Source of the DNA: Eubacteriales bacterium
GTDB taxonomy: Bacteria > Bacillota > Clostridia > Lachnospirales > Lachnospiraceae
Length of the DNA: 35,434 nucleotides
Reading direction: 5' to 3'
Assembly (NCBI GenBank): GCA_030533235.1
Contig: JAUNJN010000025.1
Span: 1 to 35,434 of the forward strand
The notes beneath the pieces were generated by a model that worked only from the letters and a program-made list of their open reading frames with translations, did no database searches and had not been told where the DNA came from. The translations under genes were made by a program, and so were the position numbers. Below are positions 17,066-27,000 of the stretch, piece after piece (positions within the stretch are counted from its first letter, which is position 1; each line of letters opens with the position of its first letter).

Positions 17066-18545
17066 TTTCTTCCTCCATTATCTCATCTATGAGCTTACGC
17101 TCATCCATATCATAGCACACTCCGCAAATTTCCTGATATCGTTCATGCCCCTTCCCTTCCAGAATGACAATGTCGCGATTACCTGCAACTTTTAGCGCAT
17201 ACCGAATAGCTTCTTTCCGATCATATATCTTGCAAAATGCGGCGTCTGTATTGCGGAATCCTTGTTCTATATCGGAAATAATATCCTCCGGTTTCTCAAA
17301 TCTCGGATTATCGTTCGTTAATATCGATAAATCAGCCAGTGTCGCTGCAACTCTTCCCATCTGATTTCTTCGGTCTCTCGAACGGTTTCCTCCACATCCG
17401 AAAACCACAATAATACGTCCGGGGTTATACATCCGAAGTGTCGACAAAAGGTTTTTTAATGCACACGCATTGTGCGCATAATCGATAAAAACAGAAAACG
17501 CAAAGGATACACGGATTTCTTCCATTCGTCCGGGAACACTGATTTTTTGCAAAGCCTCACACATTTTGTTCCGACTAATCCCAAGCTGATCACATACGGC
17601 GATTGCAGCAAGTGAATTATACACCGAAAAAAGGCCCGGCATTGAAACCATAAGCTTGGAATCCGCATGAATACACGTACCCATTTTATTTCGACAAAGC
17701 AGCTGATATCTCATGCCGTACTTTCGTTTTTCCATGACATACTCCGGACACTCGGCCATATAATCGCCGGCTGTCTTGATTCCATATGTGACATAACGAT
17801 TATTTCCCGCAAAACACATATCTGTTCCGTACATATCATCCATATTAATTATGCCCACTCGTGAATGACTGAATAATTGTGTTTTCCAATATTTATATTC
17901 TTCAAAATCATCATGCTCGAAAGGCCCGATATGATCCGGGGTCAGATTTGTAAATACACCATAATCAAATGTAATTCCGGTAACCCGATTTTGTTTGAGT
18001 CCTTGTGAGGAAACCTCCATAACAACTGCTCTTATCCCCTGTTCATACATTTGTGCAAGCATTCTCTGTAACACATGAGACTCCGGCGTTGTGTTTTTTG
18101 CCGGATGCTCACCGTTTGCATCTACAACCGCAACCGTCCCGACCAAGCCGGTTTTATATCCTGCCTCCTGCAAAATTCGTTGAATCATAAAAGCTGTTGT
18201 TGTCTTTCCCTTTGTACCTGTTACGCCAATCATCAAAAGCTTTGACGACGGATTGCCAAAAAAAGCGCAAGCCACCATCGCCATTGTATATCGTACATTT
18301 GAAACCAAAATGATTGTCACATTCACCGGCGCATATATTTGCCGTTCTGATACAATGGCACATGCACCACGGGAAAACACTTCATCCAGGAAATCCTCAC
18401 CCTTAAATTTGGCACCATCGATGCAGAAAAACAAATCATCCTCTGCCACCCGTCTCGAATCACTACATAATCCATTAATTGATCCTTTCACATTTCCCTG
18501 TAACACCTCATACTCCATGCCTTGAAACAAATCTTCAAGTACCAT
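17022..18545 (-). CDS. murE: UDP-MurNAc-tripeptide synthetase MurE, meso-diaminopimelate type
   Basis: A 507-residue cytosolic Mur ligase that adds the third residue of the peptidoglycan stem peptide using ATP. The ATP motif is GVTGTKGKTTTAF. Conserved EVSSQGL, NLTPDHIGPFEH and the lysine-bearing YWKTQLF follow, then IDYAHNACAL and LEGKGHERYQ. The specificity motif is TNDNPRFEKPEDI; DNPR is characteristic of enzymes that add meso-diaminopimelate, not lysine. I start it at the ATG at 18545 with TAGGAG upstream; a TTG six codons earlier overlaps that ribosome site. Its last 15 codons overlap priA, so the two are tightly coupled. Genomes of this group may have another murE in the division cluster, which cannot be checked here. 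Confidence 0.93.
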   Translation of the reverse strand: MVLEDLFQGMEYEVLQGNVKGSINGLCSDSRRVAEDDLFFCIDGAKFKGEDFLDEVFSRGACAIVSERQIYAPVNVTIILVSNVRYTMAMVACAFFGNPSSKLLMIGVTGTKGKTTTAFMIQRILQEAGYKTGLVGTVAVVDANGEHPAKNTTPESHVLQRMLAQMYEQGIRAVVMEVSSQGLKQNRVTGITFDYGVFTNLTPDHIGPFEHDDFEEYKYWKTQLFSHSRVGIINMDDMYGTDMCFAGNNRYVTYGIKTAGDYMAECPEYVMEKRKYGMRYQLLCRNKMGTCIHADSKLMVSMPGLFSVYNSLAAIAVCDQLGISRNKMCEALQKISVPGRMEEIRVSFAFSVFIDYAHNACALKNLLSTLRMYNPGRIIVVFGCGGNRSRDRRNQMGRVAATLADLSILTNDNPRFEKPEDIISDIEQGFRNTDAAFCKIYDRKEAIRYALKVAGNRDIVILEGKGHERYQEICGVCYDMDERKLIDEIMEEENVTTICGYNHRYFA

Positions 18546-18651
18546 TTGCACATCTCCTAACAAACCATTTTTGATTTCAGATGGTATGTACGGAGTACAA
18601 GGGTCCGATAGTGCTTTTCACTACAGCCGGGGTAAAAATATGATTCGAGAA
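18546..18651. other. Gap upstream of murE, probable operon promoter region
   Basis: The gap before the murE-priA operon has no gene. It holds a short inverted repeat TGTAC-GGA-GTACA (18587-18599) and a second one, TAGTG-CTTTT-CACTA (about 18608-18622). I see no convincing -35/-10 pair. Confidence 0.4.
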
Positions 18652-18688
18652 AAAAGGGTTGCCCTCACTCACGGGAAGCAACCCTTTT
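18652..18688 (-). terminator. Rho-independent terminator after rpoZ
   Basis: Stem AAAAGGGTTGC (18652-18662) pairs with GCAACCCTTTT (18678-18688). On the minus strand it is followed by TTTTTTCTC. It lies 5 nt after the rpoZ stop and should end the yicC-gmk-rpoZ transcript. Confidence 0.9.
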
Positions 18689-18693
18689 GTTTC

Positions 18694-18927
18694 TTATTCG
18701 TCGTCGCCGACAATCTTAACCTTTGCGTTATATAATTCCTCAACAGCAATAGAAAGCGGCTTCTTACCTTCACCCGGAACAAGCGGCTCATCGCCTCCGA
18801 TAATCTGTCTCGCACGCTTTGACGTTGCCATAACGATTGAATAACGACTCTGAACGACCGGTTGTTCGCCCGGTTCCACCTCACTATTAACAACTTCCAT
18901 TAAATCTGAGTATGATGGATGTAACAT
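18694..18927 (-). CDS. rpoZ: RNA polymerase omega subunit
   Basis: A 77-residue protein with the omega signature: MLHPSYSDLMEVVN at the N-terminus, SRYSIVMATSKRARQII in the core (the conserved R-x-VxxxxxRARQI helix) and KPLSIAVEELYNAKVKI at the C-terminus. Omega helps fold and assemble the beta-prime subunit. The length is in the normal range for Firmicutes. It starts 14 nt after gmk with AAGGGAG as ribosome site, in the common gmk-rpoZ order, and is followed by a terminator. Confidence 0.96.
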   Translation of the reverse strand: MLHPSYSDLMEVVNSEVEPGEQPVVQSRYSIVMATSKRARQIIGGDEPLVPGEGKKPLSIAVEELYNAKVKIVGDDE

Positions 18928-18941
18928 ACTATTTCTCCCTT

Positions 18942-19559
18942 CTACTGCTCCTGCAGCTCTTCCTTTATTGCTTCAATAAATTTAATATTGTTTTCACGTA
19001 AACACTTGTTACTAACTATGACGGAATGAACTGTCTGAACACAAATATCCAAATCATCGTTCACGACAATATAATCATATACCGTCATGTCTTTTGACTC
19101 TTCTTTCGCACGTTTCATTCGCTTGGCAATCACAGCATCCGTTTCCGTACCGCGTCCCTTTAGACGTTGGCGTAAGCTGTTTACATCCGGTGCTGTCAGG
19201 AAAATAAGTACCGCATCCGGATACTGCTCCTTCACATGCATCGCACCCTGAACCTCGATTTCCAAAATGACATCATGACCTTTTGCCATCTCACTTTCTA
19301 CAAACTTACGAGGGGTTCCGTAATAATTATCTACATATTGCGCCCACTCAATAAACCCATTGTAGTCAATCAGGTTGCGGAAATCTTCTACGGATTTAAA
19401 ATAATAGTCTCTGCCATCGACTTCCCCCTCACGCGGGGCTCTCGTTGTTGCGGAAACCGACAAGCTATAGCCATATTCGGAAACCAGGCGTTTCACTACT
19501 GTACCTTTTCCAACGCCGGAAAAACCCGAAATAACAATCAGCAATCCTTTGTTTTCCAT
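18942..19559 (-). CDS. gmk: Guanylate kinase
   Basis: A 205-residue enzyme that phosphorylates GMP to GDP with ATP. The P-loop is SGFSGVGKGTVVKRL near residues 11-25. The GMP-binding part is SVSATTRAPREGEVDGRDYYF. The segment VILEIEVQGAMHVKEQYPDAVLIFL and the lid region RLKGRGTETDAVIAKRM are typical. The length is normal. It has a strong GGAGGAG ribosome site and lies 15 nt after yicC. In many Firmicutes a small remA gene sits between yicC and gmk; here none fits in the gap. Confidence 0.97.
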   Translation of the reverse strand: MENKGLLIVISGFSGVGKGTVVKRLVSEYGYSLSVSATTRAPREGEVDGRDYYFKSVEDFRNLIDYNGFIEWAQYVDNYYGTPRKFVESEMAKGHDVILEIEVQGAMHVKEQYPDAVLIFLTAPDVNSLRQRLKGRGTETDAVIAKRMKRAKEESKDMTVYDYIVVNDDLDICVQTVHSVIVSNKCLRENNIKFIEAIKEELQEQ

Positions 19560-19574
19560 CTTGTCTCCTCCAGC

Positions 19575-20453
19575 CTATTCCATATTCTGAATCTGTTCTC
19601 TAACTTTTTCAATCGTTGTCTTAAGCTCAATTCCGATATCCGATATTTCAAGAGAATTGGACTTGCTAAGAATCGTATTGGCCTCACGATTCATCTCCTG
19701 TGCAATAAAATCGAGCTTACGTCCTACAGGTCCGCCGGCAAGTAAAATATCCCTTGTTGTGGTAATATGGCTCTTTAGACGAACAATCTCTTCATCCACG
19801 CATATCTTATCCGCGTATAATATAACCTCTGTTGCAATACGCTGTTCATCGATCTGAACATTTGCAGCAAGTGTATTCACACGCTCAATCAACTTATCTC
19901 TGTATTCCGAAATAATGGATGGAGCCTTGCTCTCAATGAAATCAACCATCGATATCATCTCGTCAAGCTTTGCAAGAAGATCGTCACACAATCTCTGTCC
20001 CTCTGTAACACGAGATGCTACAAATATATCGGCCGCCTCTTTGATTGCAGCCTCCAAATGCGGCCAAATTTCCTCGTCATCTACAGACTGTTCTTCCAAA
20101 GAAAAGACCTCCGGAAATCTGCCGACGGCAACCGGCGACATGCTTCCTTCGATACCAAATTCTTCTACCATACTCTTCATATATGCAATGTATTCTGCAG
20201 CAACCTCTCGGTTGTATTTTACACATACATTTGACTTTGTATAATCTTCATATGTAATAAACACATCCACCTTACCTCTTTGGATATATTCCTTTAAAAG
20301 ATTACGGATTGTGTTTTCAAAGCAATTTAATCTGCGCGGAAGCTTAAGATTCATATCACAATATCTGTGATTAACTGCCTTCATCTCCACAACGATTTTG
20401 CGTTCTTCTGTAATTATTTCGCTTCTTCCGAAGCCGGTCATACTCTTAATCAA
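19575..20453 (-). CDS. yicC: YicC/YloC-family endoribonuclease
   Basis: A 292-residue protein of the YicC family, recently shown to have endoribonuclease activity and a role in RNA turnover. The family N-terminus MIKSMTGFGR is present and starts at a TTG codon, supported by an AGGTG ribosome site 7 nt upstream. Other marks are EMKAVNHRYCDMNLKLPR near 27-44 and the C-terminal DUF1732 part, GRKLDFIAQEMNREANTILSKS, followed by IELKTTIEKVREQIQN. The length is normal. It is the first gene of the yicC-gmk-rpoZ unit, with a near-consensus promoter 70 nt upstream. Confidence 0.94.
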   Translation of the reverse strand: MIKSMTGFGRSEIITEERKIVVEMKAVNHRYCDMNLKLPRRLNCFENTIRNLLKEYIQRGKVDVFITYEDYTKSNVCVKYNREVAAEYIAYMKSMVEEFGIEGSMSPVAVGRFPEVFSLEEQSVDDEEIWPHLEAAIKEAADIFVASRVTEGQRLCDDLLAKLDEMISMVDFIESKAPSIISEYRDKLIERVNTLAANVQIDEQRIATEVILYADKICVDEEIVRLKSHITTTRDILLAGGPVGRKLDFIAQEMNREANTILSKSNSLEISDIGIELKTTIEKVREQIQNME

Positions 20454-20522
20454 AAATTTTCACCTGTATTCTACTATAATATGCCTCATTTTCCTACATG
20501 TACCCATAAAAGCACGAGTATT

Positions 20523-20551
20523 ATTATAGTATATTTATCTAAAAAAATCAA
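20523..20551 (-). promoter_or_regulatory. Sigma-A promoter for yicC-gmk-rpoZ
   Basis: On the minus strand, TTGATT (20546-20551), 17 nt, TATAAT (20523-20528). The predicted start of transcription is about 60 nt before the yicC TTG. It sits just after the rqcH stop. Confidence 0.82.
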
Positions 20552-20555
20552 TTCT

Positions 20556-22349
20556 TTACTTAACTTCTTCAATTCCGTGAATATCCGGTTCAATTGTCAT
20601 TGAATAATTTGTATGATAAATCACAAATCCCGGCCTTGCCTTCGGCGGCTTTTTCAAATTTTTACGAGCCGTATAATCGATTTCCACCTTCGGTGCCTGC
20701 TTCCCGGATGAGTAAAAAGCTGCAAGTCTTGCTGCTTCTTCATATGTTCGGTCAGGAAGCTCCTTTGCTCCTTCCAGTTTCACAATCACATGCGATCCCG
20801 GAATCTGCTTTGCATGAAACCAAATATCATTTCCGCCGGCAAGCTGAAAGGTAAGTACTTCGTTTTGATAATTATTTTTTCCAACATACATATGGTAACC
20901 ATCTGAGGAAATATAATGTAACGGTTTACTTTTTTCCGGTTTTCCGCCTTTCTTCGCACCGGATTTACCACGAATATATCCACTTTCAATCAATTCATCC
21001 TTAATCTGCTGCAGGTCATATTCGGAAGTGGCGAAGGATAATGATGTCTGTACAGACAACAGATAATCAAGCTCCGTCTTAGAATGCTCTGATAATTCCG
21101 TAAGTGCGGAAAATGTACGTTTTAGCTTATTGTACTTTGCAAAGTATCGTTTTCCGTTTTCCATAACGGGAATCGTCGGATCAATCGGAATCGTAATGTT
21201 ATTCCCATCGTAATAATTCTCACAGACAAGTTCCTTATCACCCGGCTGCAAATTATATCCGTACGCTGTGATAAGCTCTCCATATACCCGATATATTTCA
21301 CGGTTTTTAGTATCATCAAGCTGCGCGAGCTGTAAATCATATTTTTTGGAGGTCCTCTCAATTGCACTTGCAACGATTCTTCGCAAATCCGATCCACGTT
21401 GTTTCATTCTTGTCACAATACTTTTTGAACGATAGTATGTCTCGACAACCTCCGAACAGGAATCAAATTGCAGAAGTCCCTTTGCCTCTTTTGACATAAC
21501 AAAACCGTCTGCAAAAACATCTCCGTACGACGACAATAAAACTGTTGAAAATTCTCTCGGTTCATATCCAGCATAAGCAATGCACGGTGTATATACACCC
21601 GCTTTCACATCGTCGAATATCGCCTGAAAGCTCTCAAACAAGCGTTCCTTTTCAGGCAGTGTCAGTGCTGCCGTACTAATTCCGCCATCCACTCTTCCTC
21701 GATATGCAATCTCATTTGCTACGACCGGGGATATACCGGTGAGCGAGGTGTATATTGCCTTTGCAACCGAAAGCGGTTTACTCATCACATGATTCACCCA
21801 GTAGTTTATATCAATCTCGAGCGGATTTTTCTTATCCTGCATCGGCGGATATTCATATTTTCTTCCCGGAAGCACCTCCCTTACAGAACTCATCTGAAAG
21901 GACACGTGTTTAATGCTGTCAATGATGCGACCTTCGACATCCGTAAAAATCAAATTGCTGTGTTTTCCCATAATTTCCATAATCAGCTTTTTATGACAGA
22001 GATCGCCCATTTCATCTAAATGTTCAATCGTAATCTCCACAATACGTTCGAAATTCGGTTGTCGGATATCAAGGATGCGACCATTTCCGATATGCTTGCG
22101 CAACAGCATACAGAAATTCGGTGCAATCTGAGGATTTTCCTTAACGTCCTTTGTCAAATACATAAGAGGCAAACTGGCATCTGCAGACAGCAAAAGTCGC
22201 TCGGTTATATTTTGATCGTCCAAGCGGTTTTTCACAACCAGGCATATCTCGTCAATCTCCGGCTGGTATATTTTATAAATTCTTCCGCCAACCAATCGTT
22301 TTTTTATCTCACTTACTATTCCAGAAACTACAATTCCATCAAATGCCAT
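20556..22349 (-). CDS. rqcH: NFACT protein RqcH, ribosome quality control
   Basis: A 597-residue protein of the Rqc2/NEMF family (also called FbpA). RqcH binds stalled 50S-peptidyl-tRNA complexes and recruits tRNA-Ala so that alanine tails mark the nascent chain for decay. The NFACT-N domain starts MAFDGIVVSGIVSEIKKRL. The HLDEMGDLC and EIMGKHSNLI segments are typical. The tRNA-selecting Asp-Arg pair of the family reads Glu-Arg here (101-102, in QPNFERIVEI). A coiled-coil middle follows (about 290-430), and the C-terminal NFACT-R domain has GSHVIVKL and KKPPKARPGFVIYHTNYSMT. It lies 18 nt after hscC, so it appears to be co-transcribed with that chaperone. Confidence 0.94.
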   Translation of the reverse strand: MAFDGIVVSGIVSEIKKRLVGGRIYKIYQPEIDEICLVVKNRLDDQNITERLLLSADASLPLMYLTKDVKENPQIAPNFCMLLRKHIGNGRILDIRQPNFERIVEITIEHLDEMGDLCHKKLIMEIMGKHSNLIFTDVEGRIIDSIKHVSFQMSSVREVLPGRKYEYPPMQDKKNPLEIDINYWVNHVMSKPLSVAKAIYTSLTGISPVVANEIAYRGRVDGGISTAALTLPEKERLFESFQAIFDDVKAGVYTPCIAYAGYEPREFSTVLLSSYGDVFADGFVMSKEAKGLLQFDSCSEVVETYYRSKSIVTRMKQRGSDLRRIVASAIERTSKKYDLQLAQLDDTKNREIYRVYGELITAYGYNLQPGDKELVCENYYDGNNITIPIDPTIPVMENGKRYFAKYNKLKRTFSALTELSEHSKTELDYLLSVQTSLSFATSEYDLQQIKDELIESGYIRGKSGAKKGGKPEKSKPLHYISSDGYHMYVGKNNYQNEVLTFQLAGGNDIWFHAKQIPGSHVIVKLEGAKELPDRTYEEAARLAAFYSSGKQAPKVEIDYTARKNLKKPPKARPGFVIYHTNYSMTIEPDIHGIEEVK

Positions 22350-22367
22350 AACTTCCTCCGGGAAAAA

Positions 22368-24062
22368 CTATTGTAATTCTTCCTCTATACTATCCAAAAA
22401 TGTCTTAAGATTTGCACGGGCCTCTCCGATTACCGAGCGATCCTGCTTATCCAATATTGCCTCAAAATCCTGCAATTTTAATTCAATCATTCTACGGACA
22501 TCTCCGGTTGCCTCTTCATACAACCGATCACCGCGCAGTAACACGAGTTTATTTTCTTCCTGCTCTCTCGGATGAATCTTCAACGCCTCCAAGGATGCCA
22601 AACGCTCATCAATCTCTTCATCTGACATATCGGTTGCTTCATTCTTGATTACAATTCGTTTTTTGACCTTCGTCGAAACAACCGTAACCATGACCTCTAA
22701 AATTGAATTTACGTCATATGTATAGGTTACATCAACTGCTTCCTGACCTGCAGGTCCCACCGGAACAGGGACCTCAATATCTCCAAGATACACATTGTTC
22801 CGTGCATAGCGACTTTCTCCCTGTAGTATTTCAACCCGAATCATGCTCTGATTATCTGCCGCCGTATATAAGCGTTCTGTATGACTGACCGGAATTACTG
22901 AATTCCGCTCAATCATCGGCAAATAATGTCCGTTTTCCTTCATACCGCCTGCCCTTACAACTACAATTTCTGTTCCGAGTGTAAACGGACAGACATCCGT
23001 AAGAATCATCTCCCGAACCGCCTCATTGCGTTCCTTCATTGCAGCCTGCGTAGCCGCACCCACAGCGACCACCTCGTCCGGATTAATACTCGTATTCGGT
23101 AACCGTCCAAACAAACGGCTTACAAACTTTCGGACAACCGCAAGCTTTGTCGCCCCTCCGACCAAAATAATCTCCTCAATATCCGCGATCTTAATATTAG
23201 CATCACGAAAGCTTCGCTCGATCGGCTTTTTTATCTTTGCAAGCAACAACTGACAGGCACGCTCATACTCGTCTATGCCAATTTCGTATTCATAGACATC
23301 CTCCTCGATCCTACATTTCATAACGGAGGTTTTCCCGTCAGCAAACCCAAGCTTACAGGCTTCTGCCTGTTTATGTATCTTTGCCCTCGTTTTTTCGTCG
23401 ATACTATCCCTGTCTATTTCTTTTTCGCGATAAAACATCTGCTCAATTACTTCCGTGAAATCTTCTCCGCCTAAGAAATTATCACCTGCAACCGCGCGCA
23501 CTTCCATAATATTTTCAAACAACTCAAGAACCGATACATCAAACGTACCGCCACCAAGATCAAACACAAGAAATTTTGTATCTGCATGTTTTAAATTCAG
23601 ACCATATGCAATTGCTGCCGCCGTAGGCTCGCTTACAATACGCTCAACAACGAAGCCGGCCATCTCACCCGCTTTTTTTGTTGCACGTCTCTGTGCATCA
23701 TTAAAGTATGCCGGGACACTAATCACAGCCTCCGTAATCGGTTGATTTAAGTATGCCTCAGCATCTTCCTTCAGAGATTTCAGCACAAGACTTGACAGTT
23801 CTTCTGCCGTAAACGTACGGTCACCCAACGTAAACAGCTTTCCGGTTCCCATACTGCGCTTAAAAACAGAAGCTGTCTGTTCCGGGAAAAGTAAACCACG
23901 TTCCTTAGCAGTTTCTCCGACATAGAAGATTCCGTTTTCATCAACGCTTACTACGGAAGGCGTAAGTGTATTTCCCAATTTGTTCGGAATTACCGTTACT
24001 TTGTCATCGCTCATATATGCAATTAAACTGTTTGTCGTACCTAGATCAATTCCTACTATCAT
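22368..24062 (-). CDS. hscC: HscC-type short Hsp70 chaperone
   Basis: A 564-residue Hsp70, shorter than DnaK (about 610-640) because the C-terminal lid is reduced. The nucleotide-binding domain has GIDLGTTNSLIAY at residues 4-16, ISVPAYFNDAQRRATKKA, EPTAAAIAYGL, FDLGGGTFDVSVLE and LVGGATKL. The linker region LTDVCPFTLGTEI has the HscC form in place of the DnaK LLDVTPLSLGIET. The substrate-binding part follows (VEILQGESRYARNN). The ATG overlaps the stop of the upstream J-like/TPR gene as ATGA, so the two products are probably made in fixed ratio and act together. HscC of E. coli works with its own dedicated J-proteins, which fits this pairing. Confidence 0.93.
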   Translation of the reverse strand: MIVGIDLGTTNSLIAYMSDDKVTVIPNKLGNTLTPSVVSVDENGIFYVGETAKERGLLFPEQTASVFKRSMGTGKLFTLGDRTFTAEELSSLVLKSLKEDAEAYLNQPITEAVISVPAYFNDAQRRATKKAGEMAGFVVERIVSEPTAAAIAYGLNLKHADTKFLVFDLGGGTFDVSVLELFENIMEVRAVAGDNFLGGEDFTEVIEQMFYREKEIDRDSIDEKTRAKIHKQAEACKLGFADGKTSVMKCRIEEDVYEYEIGIDEYERACQLLLAKIKKPIERSFRDANIKIADIEEIILVGGATKLAVVRKFVSRLFGRLPNTSINPDEVVAVGAATQAAMKERNEAVREMILTDVCPFTLGTEIVVVRAGGMKENGHYLPMIERNSVIPVSHTERLYTAADNQSMIRVEILQGESRYARNNVYLGDIEVPVPVGPAGQEAVDVTYTYDVNSILEVMVTVVSTKVKKRIVIKNEATDMSDEEIDERLASLEALKIHPREQEENKLVLLRGDRLYEEATGDVRRMIELKLQDFEAILDKQDRSVIGEARANLKTFLDSIEEELQ

Positions 24063-27000
24063 TTTTTATTAATCCTTTTCAAACGTTTCTCATAAACTGC
24101 ATGATGCCCACACAGACGAATTGCCTCCTGCAGGCACATTTTCGCCATATCATAATCACGCTTTCGCTCATATATAAGTGCTTTTTCATATAATGCCTCA
24201 TGACAGCGGCTATAAAAGCAACCGCTGCATCGCTTCACATGCAATGCCTTATCAGAAACCTTCATTGCTTTCTCCAGATTTCCCATACACCGAAGCAACC
24301 GGGACAACCGAATAAAATCCATCGGCATACTAAGCTTACGATCCACGTATGTTTCCTGCGCATGTTTTAACAAATCCGGCATTTTCTTGAGACGAAAATG
24401 TATTTTATTTGCCACTGCTTCTACTAAATCACTATAATAATTTTCTTTTGAATCCTTGTCAAGCGTGACAGCCTTCTCCAAAAAACAAACAGCTTCTTGA
24501 TAACATTCATTGACAAAATACGCACGTCCTATCGCCGCATATGTTTTGGAAGAAAGCGTTACCCCTTCCTTCGTCAACCAATCAAACAATTCCTGCACAG
24601 ACTTTATTTTTCCCTCTTGACCACAGATTCCGACAAACTGTCTGATACATGCATGTACCTGTTCGTCCTGCAGGTTATTCTTCTTAAAAAATGCCATCAA
24701 AATATCAATTGCTTCTTCGCCCCTGCCACATCGCACAAGAAGTTCTGTGTAATCATAAACAACGTCTGCATCGCTGCCATACAGCTCCATATATTGGTTA
24801 TATAGTCGCAGACTACGGTCAAACTGTTTTGTAATCTGCAATACTCTTGCCATATAAACAAGCAGACTTTTCCTCTCTTCTTCATACCGGCTTTCTGTAT
24901 GCTTGTATGCACGTTCAAAACAATTCATGGCATCCTGAAACTTATTCGATGATTCTAAAATTAGTCCCATACGCACAAGACAAAATCGATTATTTTCATC
25001 ATAAGCAAGTGTTTCCTTATAGCTCTCAAAGGCCTTTCGTTCTTCGCCGAAATATTCAAGCAAAATTCCTTGTTCAATTAAATACGCCGGATGCTTTTTT
25101 ATCTCAAGCTGTCGCTCAAAACTAAGAAGTGCCTGATTAAAATTCCCCTGTTTCTTATATATGTAACCAAGTCTGCCATTTGCAATTAACTGGTTCTTAT
25201 CAAGCTCCAGAGCTTTTTCATACATTTCAATTGCCTTTTCCAACCGATCAAGTTTTTCCAAATGAAAGCCCAACATCATATAAATATCATCAAAGGCTTC
25301 CATATCACTTGTTTCACAATCTGTGCGTTCCAATGTTTTTTCAAGCAAACAAACGATTTCCTCATGCTTATCATCAAGCTCTAAAATGCATGCATCCAGG
25401 TAGTCAAGTTCATCACTCGGTATACCAAACGCGCGAAAACGATCCAACATTTGTTTTGCCACTTCCGTCTGACCGGCCTTCAAATAAATATGCGCTTCCA
25501 GACAATACGGCTCTGCCACATACGGATACAATGCAATCGCATGCTCACACGAAGTAAGAGCATCCTTGTAGTACTCTAATTGGTAATCAGATTTTGCCTG
25601 AAACATATACGCAATATAACTTCTGTCATCTCGCATAAGTAAGCTTTCACAAGCATCCAAACATGCTGAAAAATCGCCGGTTTTATACTCTAATTCACAC
25701 TTAGCTTCACAGGCAAGTACCATCTCGTCGTGCTCGGTTGCAAGAGCAACGTCAAGATATTTTCTTGCTTCATCATACTCCCGTTGTTTCAAATAGCAAT
25801 CTGCTATCAAGAAATGAACATACGGCAACCGTTTACGAAGCTTTGAATCCTCCTCACTGCAATCATTGTCATCAATTCCTAAAATGGCATCCTTCCATAT
25901 AAAGAAATCCTCTCTTGCCCTGTCATATTCTCCCATGCAAAGATAACTTCTTCCTCGCACATTATGCAATTCAAAAACCTGTTTTCCAACAGGTACAACA
26001 CCCTCCAAAATATCAACCGCTTCTTTAAAATGATAATTTTGGTAATAACACCAGGCCATTTCGATTCTCGTATGTGCATCCTCGGGATTTTCATCGAGCT
26101 GCTTTTGATAATTTTGAAGTAATCCGACATTGGCACGAATCATTCCCGCCCGAACATTATTATCATAATGATTGATACGTAAAAGCTCGAGGAACAGATC
26201 TCTTGATTTCGCATATTCACCCATACTGTATAATAATTCCGCCTGCTTTCCCTTCACCACATATAAATCCGGTGCAAGTGCATAGGATTTATCATAATAA
26301 CATTTTGCCTGGTCAAGCTTGTTTTGTACAAGTGCTAAATCTCCGCATATATGAATAATTGTAATATCCTCCGGATACATGGCATGGAGTGTCTGTGCTG
26401 ACTTTTCGATTGCCGCAAGCCTGTCCTGAAACAAATCGGTCAATTCACTTTTTTTCTCATCTGCCTCATCTCGCATAAGCTGAAGTTCTCTGCGAATACG
26501 TGCAACATCCAAATACGGATGTGAGACATCAAGCTCCTCCAAAACCTTTAAATACTTTAACTGCTCCTCATACTCTCTTTTTCGGATTGAGGCATCCAAC
26601 CGATAATAATTTTCGATGAATGTATCATAATCTGTCTCATCCCCGCTGAAACAGTCATAGGAAAGCACATCCTCATATATAGAATTATTTATCATGTAAT
26701 CGAGAAAATCTGCCGGAAACTGCTCCGATAATTCTTTTTTTCTCTCTCGAATATCAAACTGCTCAACCAAAAGCTTCCATATCCGCCGAGGTAAATTATA
26801 ATGCTCCATCAAATACCTCATGAGCTCTGTAAAAGCATCCATCGATGTATCAAGCGCAACAAAATCATCGATATCCAAAAGCATTCGCCATGCTTCCTCA
26901 GATATTCGACTCGAAAAATCCATATATACTGCCGCTATCTGACTTTGCAGCTTTGATACGTCCTCCTTCGTTTCCGTAGCACAAGACGACACGGCAAGCT

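Noticed and set aside
18546-18563. TTG start of murE
   Set aside because: It sits on the far side of the TAGGAG ribosome site that serves the ATG at 18545.
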